This document shows, in pieces, positions 1 to 6,922 of a stretch of DNA of 12,189 bases (its first letter is position 1; every line of letters starts with the position of its first letter). A program made the translations under genes and the position numbers. The notes under the pieces were generated by a model. The model did not search any database, was not told the DNA's origin, and saw only the letters and a program-made list of their open reading frames with translations. This DNA is from an uncultured Actinomyces sp. (GTDB lineage Bacteria > Actinomycetota > Actinomycetes > Actinomycetales > Actinomycetaceae), in NCBI GenBank assembly GCA_945949035.1, contig CAMFDH010000019.1, positions 1-12,189 on the forward strand, read 5' to 3'.

Positions 1-3000
1 ATACATCCGTATCGTCCGTGCCAGTTCACGCAGGCTATCTGGCGAGCACTGGTCAGCAGACATCGTGATCTCCACTGGCTGGTCACTGCGATCACGCAAC
101 TCAAGGACTCGAACTGCGCTTCCCGTCATTGAGACTGCTTCATCACGGATTCCCACACGCCCGGTTACTGCGACAATCTGGTCCTGCTGAAGGATCTCTT
201 CGATCCCCTCGTACTGGCGGGGGAAGAAGAGAACATCCATGGAACCACTGAAGTCTTCAATCGTGGCCTTGGCCCAGGGCAGGCCCTGCTTGTTGAGGCG
301 AACTTCAAGCCCCGTCACCAGCCCGGCAACAGTAGTGCGCTGATTATCGTACTTGCGCGAGTCCTCCTTGAGCTTGCCAATCTCTACATCCTGGTAACGA
401 GGAAGGGAGCGCTCCATACCCCGCAGCGGATGGTCAGAAACATAGAGGCCGAGCATGTCCCGCTCGAAAGCCAGCTTCTGCTTCCGGTCCCACTCTGGGA
501 TATCAGGGATCTCAACCGTGAAAGTCGAGGCTCCGGAGCTTTCCCCCATCATCTCTGCAAAGAGGTCGTACTGACCGTGGGCCTCGTTTCGCTTGAGGTC
601 AATGACAGCATCAACCGCGTCGTCGCTGCGAGCCAAGAGGGCTCGTCGGGGATGGCCGAAGCTGTCGAAGGCGCCCGCCTTGATCAGGGACTGGATGGTG
701 CGCTTGTTGCAGACCACAACCGGAACCTTGTCGAGGAAGTCCTGGAAGGAAGTGAAGCGCCCCTTCTCTTCCCGGGCCGCAACAATCCCCTCAACAACGT
801 TCTTGCCGACGTTACGAATCGAGGCCATGCCGAAACGAACACCCTCGGAGTCGGCTGTGAAGGCATCATGGGAGAAGTTCACGTCTGGACGTGCCACCTC
901 AATACCCATATGGCGACATTCCGCGAGGTAGAGGGCTCGGCGGTCGGTGTTGGCAGCTGCAGACGTTAGCAGCGCCGCCATGTACTCTTCCGGGAAGTTC
1001 GCCTTGAGGTACGCCGTCCAGTAGGAGACGAGGCCGTAAGCCGCAGAGTGTGACTTGTTGAAGGCGTAGTCAGAGAACGGAACGAGGATGCCCCACAGCG
1101 TGTTGATGGCATCGGCAGAGAAACCGTTGGCAAGCATGCCTTCCTTGAACGGTTCAAACTCTTTGTCAAGAATCTCTTTCTTCTTCTTACCCATAGCCCG
1201 GCGCAGCATGTCGGCCTGTCCGAGCGAGTACCCGGCAACCCTCTGGGCGATCTGCATGACCTGCTCTTGGTAGACAATCAGGCCGTAGGTCGTACCCAGG
1301 ATGTCTTCCAGAGGTTTCTCAAGCTCGGGGTGGATCGGAGCCACTGCCTGGCGCCCGTTCTTACGCAGTGCATAGTTCGTGTGCGATCCAGCCCCCATCG
1401 GTCCGGGTCGGTAGAGGGCACCGACAGCGGAAATATCCTCAAAGTTATCCGGCTGCATAATGGCAAGTAGCTCTCGCATACCGCCGCCCTCAAGCTGGAA
1501 GATGCCCAGTGTGTCCCCGCGCCCAAGAAGCTCGTAGGTCTTGCTGTCATCAAGGGGCAACGCATCAAGATCGGGGACCTCTTTGCCATTGAGACGAATG
1601 TTCTCCAGTGCATCTGAAATGACCGTCAGATTGCGGAGCCCGAGGAAATCCATCTTGAGGAGCCCCAGCTCCTCACACGAGGGATAGTCGAACTGGGTGA
1701 TGATGGCACCGTCCTGAGGACGCTTCATCACAGGAATGATGTCTGCGAGCGGTTCGCTGGACATAATCACGGCGCAGGCGTGGACTCCCCACTGCCTGGT
1801 AATCCCCTCAAGGCGCTGGGCCAGGTCGAAGACATCATGTATATCGGGGCGTTCCTCATACAGCTTCCGGAACTCATTGGCCTCTTTGTATCGCTTATGG
1901 TTCTCATCAAAAATGCCGCTGAGTGGCATCGACTTGCCCATCACGTCGGCCGGAAGGGCCTTCGTCAGCTCTTCCCCAACCCTGTACTCGCGGCCCAGGA
2001 CCCGGGCGGAGTCTTTGAGCGCCTGCTTCGACTTAAGCTTGCCGTACGTAACCACCTGGGCAACCCGGTCATCCCCGTACTTGTCGCGGACGTAAGCAAT
2101 GACCTCATCCCTGCGACGCTCATCGAAGTCGACGTCGAAGTCAGGCATGGAGACACGCTCAGGGTTCAAGAACCTCTCAAACAGCAGGCCGTGTTCAATG
2201 GGGTCCAGGTCCGTAATTCCCATGGCGTAGGCGACCATGGACCCAGCACCGGAACCACGACCCGGGCCGACACGGATCCCCCGCTCTTTGGCCCAGGAGA
2301 TGAAATCTGCGACGACCAGGAAGTATCCCGGGAATCCCATCTGCAGAATGACCCCCTCTTCGAACTCTGCCCGGTCAAGGACATGGTTCGGGATCTGCTC
2401 TCCGAAGCGCCTGTGCAGACCTCTACGTACCTCTTTCACAAACCACGACTGCTCATCCTCTCCCTCAGGAGTTTGGAAGCGCGGCATGAAGTTTGCCCCG
2501 TCGTTTGTGGTGCGGAAGCTAATATCGCTTTTCTCGGCGATGGCGAGGGTTGAGTCCAGGGCATGTGGCATCTCTTTCCAGGCCCGGCGCATCTCATCCG
2601 AAGAACGTAGGTAGAACGTATCCCCCTCAAAGGCAAACCTTGGACCACCCTCGTGGTACGGCTTATCAAGCAGGGTCGTCGTCGACTGCATGGCAAGCAT
2701 TGCCTCTTGGGTTCGTGCGTCGTCCTTAGAGACGTAGTGGGAGTCATTCGTGACCACCAGTGGCGCATCGAGCAACTTGGCAAGCTTGGGGAGCTGATCC
2801 CGGGTCTTTCGCTCAATTTCAATCCCGTGATCCATCATTTCGATGTAGAAGTTCTCTGCACCGAAGATGTCCCTGAGCTCAGACGCTTCCTCAACGGCCT
2901 GGTCCCATTGCCCCAGTCGCATCCTTGTTTGAACAGCGGACGAGGGGCACCCGGAGAGCACCGTAATCCCCTCGTGGTACCGCGACATCAGGTCCTTGTC

Positions 3001-3429
3001 GATACGCGGGTACTTGCCCACCTGTCCCTCAAGTGAAGCCATGGATCCCATGCGAAAGAGGTTATGCACCCCCTCGGTGCTGTGCGCGAGGAGAGTCAGG
3101 TGGGTGTAGGTGCCACGCGCAGAGACATCATCGTCTTTCTGCCACGGCTCTCCCCAGAGCACCTTTGACTTATCAAACCGGGAAGTCCCAGGGGTTACAT
3201 AGGCTTCGAGTCCGATGATCGGCTTGATCCCGGCGTCTGTGCATTCCCTGTAAAACTCATACGCCCCGAACAGGTAACCATGATCGGTAATTCCGAGGGC
3301 TGTCTGTCCCAACCTGACAGCTTCAGCAACCATCGGCTTGATTTTCGCCGCCCCATCCAGCATGGAGTACTCGGTGTGGTTATGAAGATGAACGAAGCCG
3401 TCACGCGTTGTAGCCATGCCAGGAAGCAT
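1..3429 (-). CDS. dnaE: DNA polymerase III subunit alpha (partial, C-terminus beyond the left edge)
   Basis: Replicative DNA polymerase catalytic subunit of the bacterial replisome. The reading frame is open for 1143 codons to the window edge, so probably only a few tens of residues are missing. The PHP domain (about 12-280) opens with HLHNHTEYS and keeps residues matching the metal ligands described for Mycobacterium tuberculosis DnaE1 (H16, H18, D25, H50, E75, H110, C161, D229, H231), so an active proofreading exonuclease is inferred. The polymerase palm carries PDFDVDFD with catalytic D430 and D432, and D594 in LLKMDFLGLRN. A helix-hairpin-helix region follows, then an OB fold from about 1025. 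The start at 3429 is chosen because GGAG lies 9 bases upstream; in-frame ATGs at 3450, 3447 and 3417 are alternatives. It follows rluD after 144 bases. No clear promoter is visible. Family assignment is certain; the start is moderately sure. Confidence 0.97.
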   Translation of the reverse strand, partial: MLPGMATTRDGFVHLHNHTEYSMLDGAAKIKPMVAEAVRLGQTALGITDHGYLFGAYEFYRECTDAGIKPIIGLEAYVTPGTSRFDKSKVLWGEPWQKDDDVSARGTYTHLTLLAHSTEGVHNLFRMGSMASLEGQVGKYPRIDKDLMSRYHEGITVLSGCPSSAVQTRMRLGQWDQAVEEASELRDIFGAENFYIEMMDHGIEIERKTRDQLPKLAKLLDAPLVVTNDSHYVSKDDARTQEAMLAMQSTTTLLDKPYHEGGPRFAFEGDTFYLRSSDEMRRAWKEMPHALDSTLAIAEKSDISFRTTNDGANFMPRFQTPEGEDEQSWFVKEVRRGLHRRFGEQIPNHVLDRAEFEEGVILQMGFPGYFLVVADFISWAKERGIRVGPGRGSGAGSMVAYAMGITDLDPIEHGLLFERFLNPERVSMPDFDVDFDERRRDEVIAYVRDKYGDDRVAQVVTYGKLKSKQALKDSARVLGREYRVGEELTKALPADVMGKSMPLSGIFDENHKRYKEANEFRKLYEERPDIHDVFDLAQRLEGITRQWGVHACAVIMSSEPLADIIPVMKRPQDGAIITQFDYPSCEELGLLKMDFLGLRNLTVISDALENIRLNGKEVPDLDALPLDDSKTYELLGRGDTLGIFQLEGGGMRELLAIMQPDNFEDISAVGALYRPGPMGAGSHTNYALRKNGRQAVAPIHPELEKPLEDILGTTYGLIVYQEQVMQIAQRVAGYSLGQADMLRRAMGKKKKEILDKEFEPFKEGMLANGFSADAINTLWGILVPFSDYAFNKSHSAAYGLVSYWTAYLKANFPEEYMAALLTSAAANTDRRALYLAECRHMGIEVARPDVNFSHDAFTADSEGVRFGMASIRNVGKNVVEGIVAAREEKGRFTSFQDFLDKVPVVVCNKRTIQSLIKAGAFDSFGHPRRALLARSDDAVDAVIDLKRNEAHGQYDLFAEMMGESSGASTFTVEIPDIPEWDRKQKLAFERDMLGLYVSDHPLRGMERSLPRYQDVEIGKLKEDSRKYDNQRTTVAGLVTGLEVRLNKQGLPWAKATIEDFSGSMDVLFFPRQYEGIEEILQQDQIVAVTGRVGIRDEAVSMTGSAVRVLELRDRSDQPVEITMSADQCSPDSLRELARTIRMY

Positions 3430-3438
3430 AGCGACGGC

Positions 3439-3442
3439 CTCC
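3439..3442 (-). promoter_or_regulatory. Ribosome binding site deciding the dnaE start
   Basis: GGAG on the minus strand ends 9 bases before the ATG at 3429. The upstream in-frame ATGs at 3450 and 3447 have only a GGAG about 15-18 bases away, so 3429 is preferred. Moderate certainty. Confidence 0.5.
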
Positions 3443-3509
3443 GACATCATGGGACCCAAAGTCGACTCCAGTGGGAAACACGATGGTCATTCAGCGTGTC
3501 GTCGGCGTG

Positions 3510-3522
3510 TCCCCCGAGGGGA
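3510..3522 (-). other. Small hairpin in the rluD-dnaE gap
   Basis: TCCCC and GGGGA pair around a 3-base loop about 50 bases after the rluD stop. No run of T follows on either strand, so it is a poor terminator candidate. The rest of the 144-base gap shows no convincing promoter. Confidence 0.25.
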
Positions 3523-3573
3523 ACCTCCCTGCGTCACCCGCTGCCAGCGCACCCGCAGACAAACTCGGGGTGA

Positions 3574-4485
3574 TCAGCCGCGCAGCTTCTCCAGTGCGTC
3601 TCGAAGATCCGCTGCATAGGGCGCTGTGACGGTGATGCGCTCTTCCGTGCGGGGGTGTTTGAACTCGACCTCGACCGCGTGAAGCCACTGTCGGACCAGT
3701 CCGAGGTTCTCGGCCCTAACGGGATCGGCACCATAGAAGACATCCCCGACACAGGGGTGTCCGATAGCCGCCATGTGAACGCGAATCTGGTGGGTGCGCC
3801 CCGTTTCGAGGTTGACCTCAAGGAGCGCGGCCCCAGCCATCAGCTCTTCGACGTCATAGTGGGTGATTGAACGCTTCCCGTCCTCGGTTACCGCCATCCG
3901 CCAGGTCCTGGAGGGATGGCGTCCAATCGGTGCATCAATCGTTCCGCGACTGGGGTCGGGATGCCCCTCAACAACGGCGTGGTAGATCTTCCGCACCTCG
4001 CGGTTACGGAAGGCATTCTTGAGGCGCCCGTATGCCAGCTCGGACTTGGCGACCATCATCGCACCGGAGGTTCCCACGTCCAGTCGCTGGACGATACCCT
4101 GCCGCTCGGTTGGACCCGAGGTCGAGATACGGACCCCCGCGGCCTCCAGACTGGAGATAACAGTGGGACCATCCCAGCCGGGACCCGTGTGTGCGGCAAC
4201 TCCCACCGGCTTGTTGATGACGATGAGGTCCTCGTCCTCGTACAGCACCTCAAGGTCTGTTGTCGGTTCGGGCTTTGCTTCTGGTTCAGGAACTTCAACC
4301 TCAAGGATTGAGCCGGGGACCAGTCGCGTTGACTTTGGGGGAACGACCCCGTCAAGGAGTACATTCCCGTTTGCCACCAGGGCGGCACAATGGCTTCTTG
4401 AGAGGCCGAGCAGACGCGATAGCGCCGCGTCGATCCGCTCCCCTGCCAGGCCCTCGGGAACCGGCAGCATACGCAGATTACTCAT
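3574..4485 (-). CDS. rluD: RluA/RluD-family ribosomal large subunit pseudouridine synthase
   Basis: Isomerises uridine to pseudouridine in RNA, most likely 23S rRNA. The 303-residue protein has an N-terminal S4-type RNA-binding domain (about 10-70, with SRSHCAALVANGNVLLDG). The synthase domain follows: a DEDLIVINKPVGV segment, the catalytic-Asp motif QRLDVGTSG, and GRTHQIRVHMAAIGHP near the C-terminus. The usual His of HRLD is Gln here. The start at 4485 gives a normal S4 N-terminus and overlaps the lspA stop by 8 bases, suggesting translational coupling. The same frame opens further upstream to 4647, but that part only re-reads the lspA sequence. The exact rRNA target (RluA, RluC or RluD type) cannot be told from sequence; the symbol follows the usual naming for this lspA neighbour in Actinomycetota. 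Confidence 0.92.
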   Translation of the reverse strand: MSNLRMLPVPEGLAGERIDAALSRLLGLSRSHCAALVANGNVLLDGVVPPKSTRLVPGSILEVEVPEPEAKPEPTTDLEVLYEDEDLIVINKPVGVAAHTGPGWDGPTVISSLEAAGVRISTSGPTERQGIVQRLDVGTSGAMMVAKSELAYGRLKNAFRNREVRKIYHAVVEGHPDPSRGTIDAPIGRHPSRTWRMAVTEDGKRSITHYDVEELMAGAALLEVNLETGRTHQIRVHMAAIGHPCVGDVFYGADPVRAENLGLVRQWLHAVEVEFKHPRTEERITVTAPYAADLRDALEKLRG

Positions 4486-5047
4486 GCTTCTCAGACCCGG
4501 GAGTTGACCCCACAGCTCTCGTATCTTCGCCGTCCTCGTCGAACAGCTTCCAGACGATAAGCACGATCGCACCGACAACGATCCAGATGTCCGCAACATT
4601 GCCAATGAACCAGTCGTTGTAGTTGAGGAAATCAACCACGTGCCCACGACCCAACCCGGGAGGACGTGTTAGACGGTCCCAGAGGTTACCCGCTGCGCCA
4701 CCTGCGATGAACCCGAGCAGGACGGCCATCCACGGGTTTGTCACCCTGGTCGAGTACCAGATGATGACGCCGAGAATCACGGCGGAGAGGATCGTAAAGA
4801 TCCAGGTTGAACCGGACCCAAGCGAGAACGCAGCCCCGGGGTTAAAGATCAGCTGGAGCTTGATGAAGTTGCCGATAAACGGCTGGGCAACACCCTCTTC
4901 GAGGTTGCTTAGCGCCCAGGCCTTCGTCAGAAGGTCGGCTGCAACTGCGAAAATTGCCACGAGGCCAACCAGCCAGAAGAGTGACCTGCGGGGACTGCTG
5001 TGTGGGGCGCTACCTTTGAGTGCTGCTCCTGCTGACTGTTCATGCAT
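4478..5047 (-). CDS. lspA: Lipoprotein signal peptidase (signal peptidase II)
   Basis: Membrane aspartyl protease that cleaves the signal peptide of diacylglyceryl-modified prolipoproteins. The 189 residues hold four predicted membrane segments (about 24-42, 82-99, 105-121 and 152-168). The two catalytic aspartates are recognisable: D124 in GNLWDRL and D153 in GNVADIW. The conserved FNPGAAFS stretch is at 68-75. A polar N-terminal extension of about 20 residues precedes the first helix, and a charged cytoplasmic tail follows the last. The ATG at 5047 has only a weak Shine-Dalgarno match (AGGA, 9 bases away). Its stop lies inside the start of rluD. The lspA-rluD pair downstream of divIVA is a known arrangement in Actinomycetota. 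Confidence 0.96.
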   Translation of the reverse strand: MHEQSAGAALKGSAPHSSPRRSLFWLVGLVAIFAVAADLLTKAWALSNLEEGVAQPFIGNFIKLQLIFNPGAAFSLGSGSTWIFTILSAVILGVIIWYSTRVTNPWMAVLLGFIAGGAAGNLWDRLTRPPGLGRGHVVDFLNYNDWFIGNVADIWIVVGAIVLIVWKLFDEDGEDTRAVGSTPGSEKHE

Positions 5048-5055
5048 AGGGCTCT

Positions 5056-5061
5056 ATCCTA
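5056..5061 (-). promoter_or_regulatory. lspA: Possible -10 element for lspA
   Basis: TAGGAT on the minus strand fits the TANNNT pattern of actinobacterial -10 elements. It lies 8 bases before the lspA ATG, which would give a nearly leaderless transcript. No matching -35 box is visible at 16-19 bases, so this is weak. Confidence 0.25.
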
Positions 5062-5111
5062 GCCCGCGCACTGACGCCCCCCGCAGAACCCCTGAGCAAA
5101 CTCACAACTCA

Positions 5112-5130
5112 GCACCGGTTTGAGCGGTGC
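5112..5130. other. Hairpin in the divIVA-lspA gap
   Basis: GCACCG and CGGTGC form a perfect 6-bp stem around a 7-base loop. No T tract follows on either strand. It lies just downstream (in the direction of transcription) of the terminator-like hairpin at 5144-5168, so the two may act together. Confidence 0.35.
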
Positions 5131-5143
5131 AGACGCGCCAAAC

Positions 5144-5168
5144 CCGCCCGCGTACTGGACACGGGCGG
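5144..5168 (-). terminator. Terminator-like hairpin after divIVA
   Basis: A GC-only 7-bp stem (CCGCCCG with CGGGCGG) surrounds an 11-base loop, 26 bases after the divIVA stop. On the minus strand it is followed by GTTT only, while on the plus strand it is followed by TTTT. It could therefore stop transcription in either direction but is not a strong classical terminator. It is the most likely boundary between the divIVA and lspA units. Confidence 0.5.
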
Positions 5169-5194
5169 TTTTGCGACGACTAAGAGTCTGTGCC

Positions 5195-5809
5195 TTACTC
5201 GGGCTTTGCTTCAGCCTGAAGGTCCGACAGCAGCTTCTGCAGGTGCTCAGAGATGGAACCGCGGTAGTCGGCCTCAAATCCACGGAGGCTGTTGATCGAA
5301 TCCTCGAGCTCAGCCTTCTCGGAGGTCAGGCGTGTCAGGATCTCATCACGCTGGCTATTGGCCTCAGAGACAATGCCCTGCGCCCTCTCGTGTGCCTCTG
5401 CAACGATGCGTTCGCCTTCTTCGCGGCCATCATTGACGTACTCGTCATGCAGGCGCTGCGCAAGAGCAAGCATTGATGCTGCAGCCTGCTGGTCGGTTGC
5501 CTCAGCAGCCGGTGCGGGCTGTTCAACAACTGGTTCGGGTTCGGGCTCAGGCTCAACTACTACAGCTTCAACAATCGCTGTCTCAGCTTCAGGGGCAACA
5601 TAGACGCCCTCGCCTGACTGCGCTCCCTGAGCGCGCTGCTCTGCAGCAGCAAGCTTTTCCTTGAGCTCTGAATTCTCAACTGTCAGTGCGTAGATGGTTG
5701 CAACAACCTCATCGAGGAACTCGTCGACCTCGACCTGGTCATATCCTTCGCGGAACTTGACGGACTGAAAAGTCTTATTCAGAACGTCGTCGGCGGATAG
5801 GAGCGCCAT
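5195..5809 (-). CDS. divIVA: DivIVA/Wag31-type polar growth protein
   Basis: Coiled-coil scaffold that binds curved membrane at poles and septa and directs polar cell-wall growth in Actinomycetota. The 204-residue protein has the conserved N-terminal membrane-binding domain (1-60: ADDVLNKTF, KFREGYDQVEVDEFLDEV) leading into a first coiled coil. An acidic Pro/Glu/Val linker (about 66-106, including four EP repeats) follows, then a long C-terminal coiled coil (about 110-200). It is shorter than mycobacterial Wag31, mainly in the linker. The frame is open upstream to an ATG at 5833, but 5809 matches the family start MALL-ADDVLNK and has GAGGTG 6 bases away. It has its own promoter candidate upstream and a hairpin downstream, so it may be transcribed alone as well as with yggT. 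Confidence 0.96.
   Translation of the reverse strand: MALLSADDVLNKTFQSVKFREGYDQVEVDEFLDEVVATIYALTVENSELKEKLAAAEQRAQGAQSGEGVYVAPEAETAIVEAVVVEPEPEPEPVVEQPAPAAEATDQQAAASMLALAQRLHDEYVNDGREEGERIVAEAHERAQGIVSEANSQRDEILTRLTSEKAELEDSINSLRGFEADYRGSISEHLQKLLSDLQAEAKPE
5532..5555 (-). repeat. divIVA: Hexamer repeat in the divIVA linker
   Basis: Four 6-base units (GGTTCG twice, then GGCTCA twice on the plus strand) encode four Glu-Pro pairs. Such a repeat may vary in copy number between strains and change linker length without shifting the frame. Confidence 0.6.
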
Positions 5810-5815
5810 TTTGTT

Positions 5816-5821
5816 CACCTC
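5816..5821 (-). promoter_or_regulatory. divIVA: Ribosome binding site of divIVA
   Basis: GAGGTG on the minus strand lies 6 bases before the ATG at 5809. It supports this start over the upstream in-frame ATGs. Confidence 0.75.
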
Positions 5822-5919
5822 TGTCATCGTCAATGCGTAAACACCGACTCCACCGGATGGTGGCGCCGACGGCCAGCAGCTTGAAGCTCACCTTAGTCAA
5901 CCAGACTGCTTACCGGTAA

Positions 5920-5950
5920 ATCATAGCGACACCTCATGCAACTTGCGCAA
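5920..5950 (-). promoter_or_regulatory. divIVA: Candidate divIVA promoter
   Basis: The minus strand carries TATGAT (5920-5925), a near-consensus -10 element. TTGCGC at 5945-5950 is a possible -35 box but with a long 19-base spacer. The predicted leader is about 100 bases and contains a small CCACC/GGTGG hairpin (5850-5863). The poor -35 spacing suggests activator dependence, and the GTTG repeats overlap this region. Confidence 0.5.
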
Positions 5951-5974
5951 CATTCACAACATTTACAACATCGC
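5939..5974 (-). repeat. Four tandem 9-bp GTTG repeats upstream of divIVA
   Basis: Read on the plus strand, four consecutive 9-base units each begin CAAC; units 2 to 4 begin CAACAT, and units 2 and 3 differ at only two positions. On the minus strand this gives GTTG every 9 bases, directly upstream of and overlapping the -35 region of the divIVA promoter candidate. It lies outside any gene, 19 bases after the yggT stop. A direct-repeat binding site for a response-regulator-like protein is an inference. Confidence 0.6.
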
Positions 5975-5993
5975 TGAGCAAGACGAGGCCGCG

Positions 5994-6314
5994 CTACAGG
6001 TTCACATACCCGAGGTATGCCAACCAGTTTCCAACTCGCTCAAGGATAACAACAGCAACGAAAACCACGATGAAACCGACATCGATTGCTACCGTTCCCA
6101 AACGGATTGGCTGAATATACTGACGCACCCAGCTAATTGGCGGCTCGGTGAGCCGATAAACCCAGTCGATAACCACTAAGAGTCCACCTGGTGGGACCCA
6201 GCGGGGTACTAGAACTCGAGTCCAATCAAGAATGACCCGGGCGAGCAATATAAAAGTGTAGATGGATGCGGCCCAGGCGATAGCTTTGCCGAGCACTACA
6301 AGGAAGAGGCCCAC
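5994..6314 (-). CDS. yggT: YggT family membrane protein
   Basis: Small integral membrane protein of the YggT family, whose function is poorly defined; its genes are often found in the sepF-divIVA part of Gram-positive dcw clusters. The 106 residues contain two clear hydrophobic segments (about 4-27 and 73-92) and a weaker central one (about 42-52). The family signature pattern is visible as LLARVILDWTR after the first segment and LTEPPISWVRQYI followed by LGTVAIDVGFIVV before the last. The start is a GTG at 6314, 12 bases after the sepF stop, with a modest GGGACA upstream. A second GTG six codons further in is possible. It is probably co-transcribed with sepF. Confidence 0.88.
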   Translation of the reverse strand: MGLFLVVLGKAIAWAASIYTFILLARVILDWTRVLVPRWVPPGGLLVVIDWVYRLTEPPISWVRQYIQPIRLGTVAIDVGFIVVFVAVVILERVGNWLAYLGYVNL

Positions 6315-6326
6315 AGGCTCTGTCCC

Positions 6327-6776
6327 CTAACTGAAGAGGTTGTGGGCACGACCATCGTTGCGAGAGGAAACCTCAACATCGCGAGGAGAAAGCAGGAAGA
6401 CGCGTGCCGTCACCCTCTCAATCTCACCGTGGAGGCCGAACACCAGACCCGCGGCAAAATCGATGATTCGCCGAGCCTCTGAGTCGGCCAGCTCCTCGAG
6501 ATTGACGATCACAGGGGTGCCATCTCGGAAAGACTCACCAATAAGGCGGGCATCCGCGTACGAGGCCGGGTGGACAGTCACAATGCGTCGCAGAGACTGT
6601 ACTGGCTCTTCAACCACATTGAAGGTCGGTTCAGACACGGTTGCGTAGGACTGGAAGTCAACTTCACGAACCTCTGCTTCAGTGTGCAGCTCAAAGTCAT
6701 CATCGAATGACTGGTTGTCCTCTTCTGGGACGCGCCAACCCATGACCTCAAGAGCGCGGTTGAAACGTTGGGCCAT
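6327..6776 (-). CDS. sepF: Cell division protein SepF
   Basis: Cytoplasmic protein that anchors FtsZ to the membrane; essential in several Actinomycetota, which lack FtsA and ZipA. The 149 residues start with a short amphipathic membrane-targeting helix ([14 protein letters not shown]). An acidic linker (about 16-60) follows, then the SepF core (about 63-135) with [20 protein letters not shown] and [15 protein letters not shown], the expected dimer and FtsZ-tail-binding fold. GGGAGG lies 7 bases before the ATG at 6776. It sits between ftsZ and yggT, the usual place, and is separated from ftsZ by 146 bases that include a strong hairpin but no clear promoter. Confidence 0.95.
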   Translation of the reverse strand: MAQRFNRALEVMGWRVPEEDNQSFDDDFELHTEAEVREVDFQSYATVSEPTFNVVEEPVQSLRRIVTVHPASYADARLIGESFRDGTPVIVNLEELADSEARRIIDFAAGLVFGLHGEIERVTARVFLLSPRDVEVSSRNDGRAHNLFS

Positions 6777-6870
6777 TGCCTTGCCTCCCCGAAAGTACTT
6801 CCAACTGACCGGTACCGCGGCACTAAAGTCGCCCTATCGGTCACAACACTTAGAACGGTAATGCACCAAG

Positions 6871-6916
6871 GGTGTCAGAGCGGGATATGACACGGCATGT
6901 CGCACGCTCTGACACC
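6871..6916 (-). terminator. Strong hairpin directly after ftsZ
   Basis: A perfect 12-bp inverted repeat (GGTGTCAGAGCG with CGCTCTGACACC) surrounds a 22-base loop, which itself holds a short GACA/TGTC stem. The hairpin begins 6 bases after the ftsZ stop. No T tract follows on the minus strand, so it resembles the U-less terminators or RNA-stabilising 3' hairpins reported in Actinomycetota rather than a classical intrinsic terminator. It could limit transcription from ftsZ into sepF or protect the ftsZ message. Confidence 0.65.
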
Positions 6917-6922
6917 TCGGTC

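Noticed and set aside
430..969. 179-residue plus-strand open frame opposite dnaE
   Set aside because: Antisense shadow of conserved dnaE codons, with no ribosome site or family features.
1780..2553. 257-residue open frame on the plus strand inside dnaE
   Set aside because: It lies fully antisense to conserved polymerase sequence, has no recognisable domain, and long antisense frames are common in GC-rich coding DNA.
4486..4647. N-terminal extension of the pseudouridine synthase to an ATG at 4647
   Set aside because: The extra 54 residues are an alternate-frame reading of lspA; the family N-terminus starts at 4485.
5943..6179. Plus-strand frame starting MRNIHNIYNIAEQ
   Set aside because: The apparent His-Asn/Tyr-Asn repeat is just translation of the 9-bp DNA repeats, and the rest is antisense to yggT.
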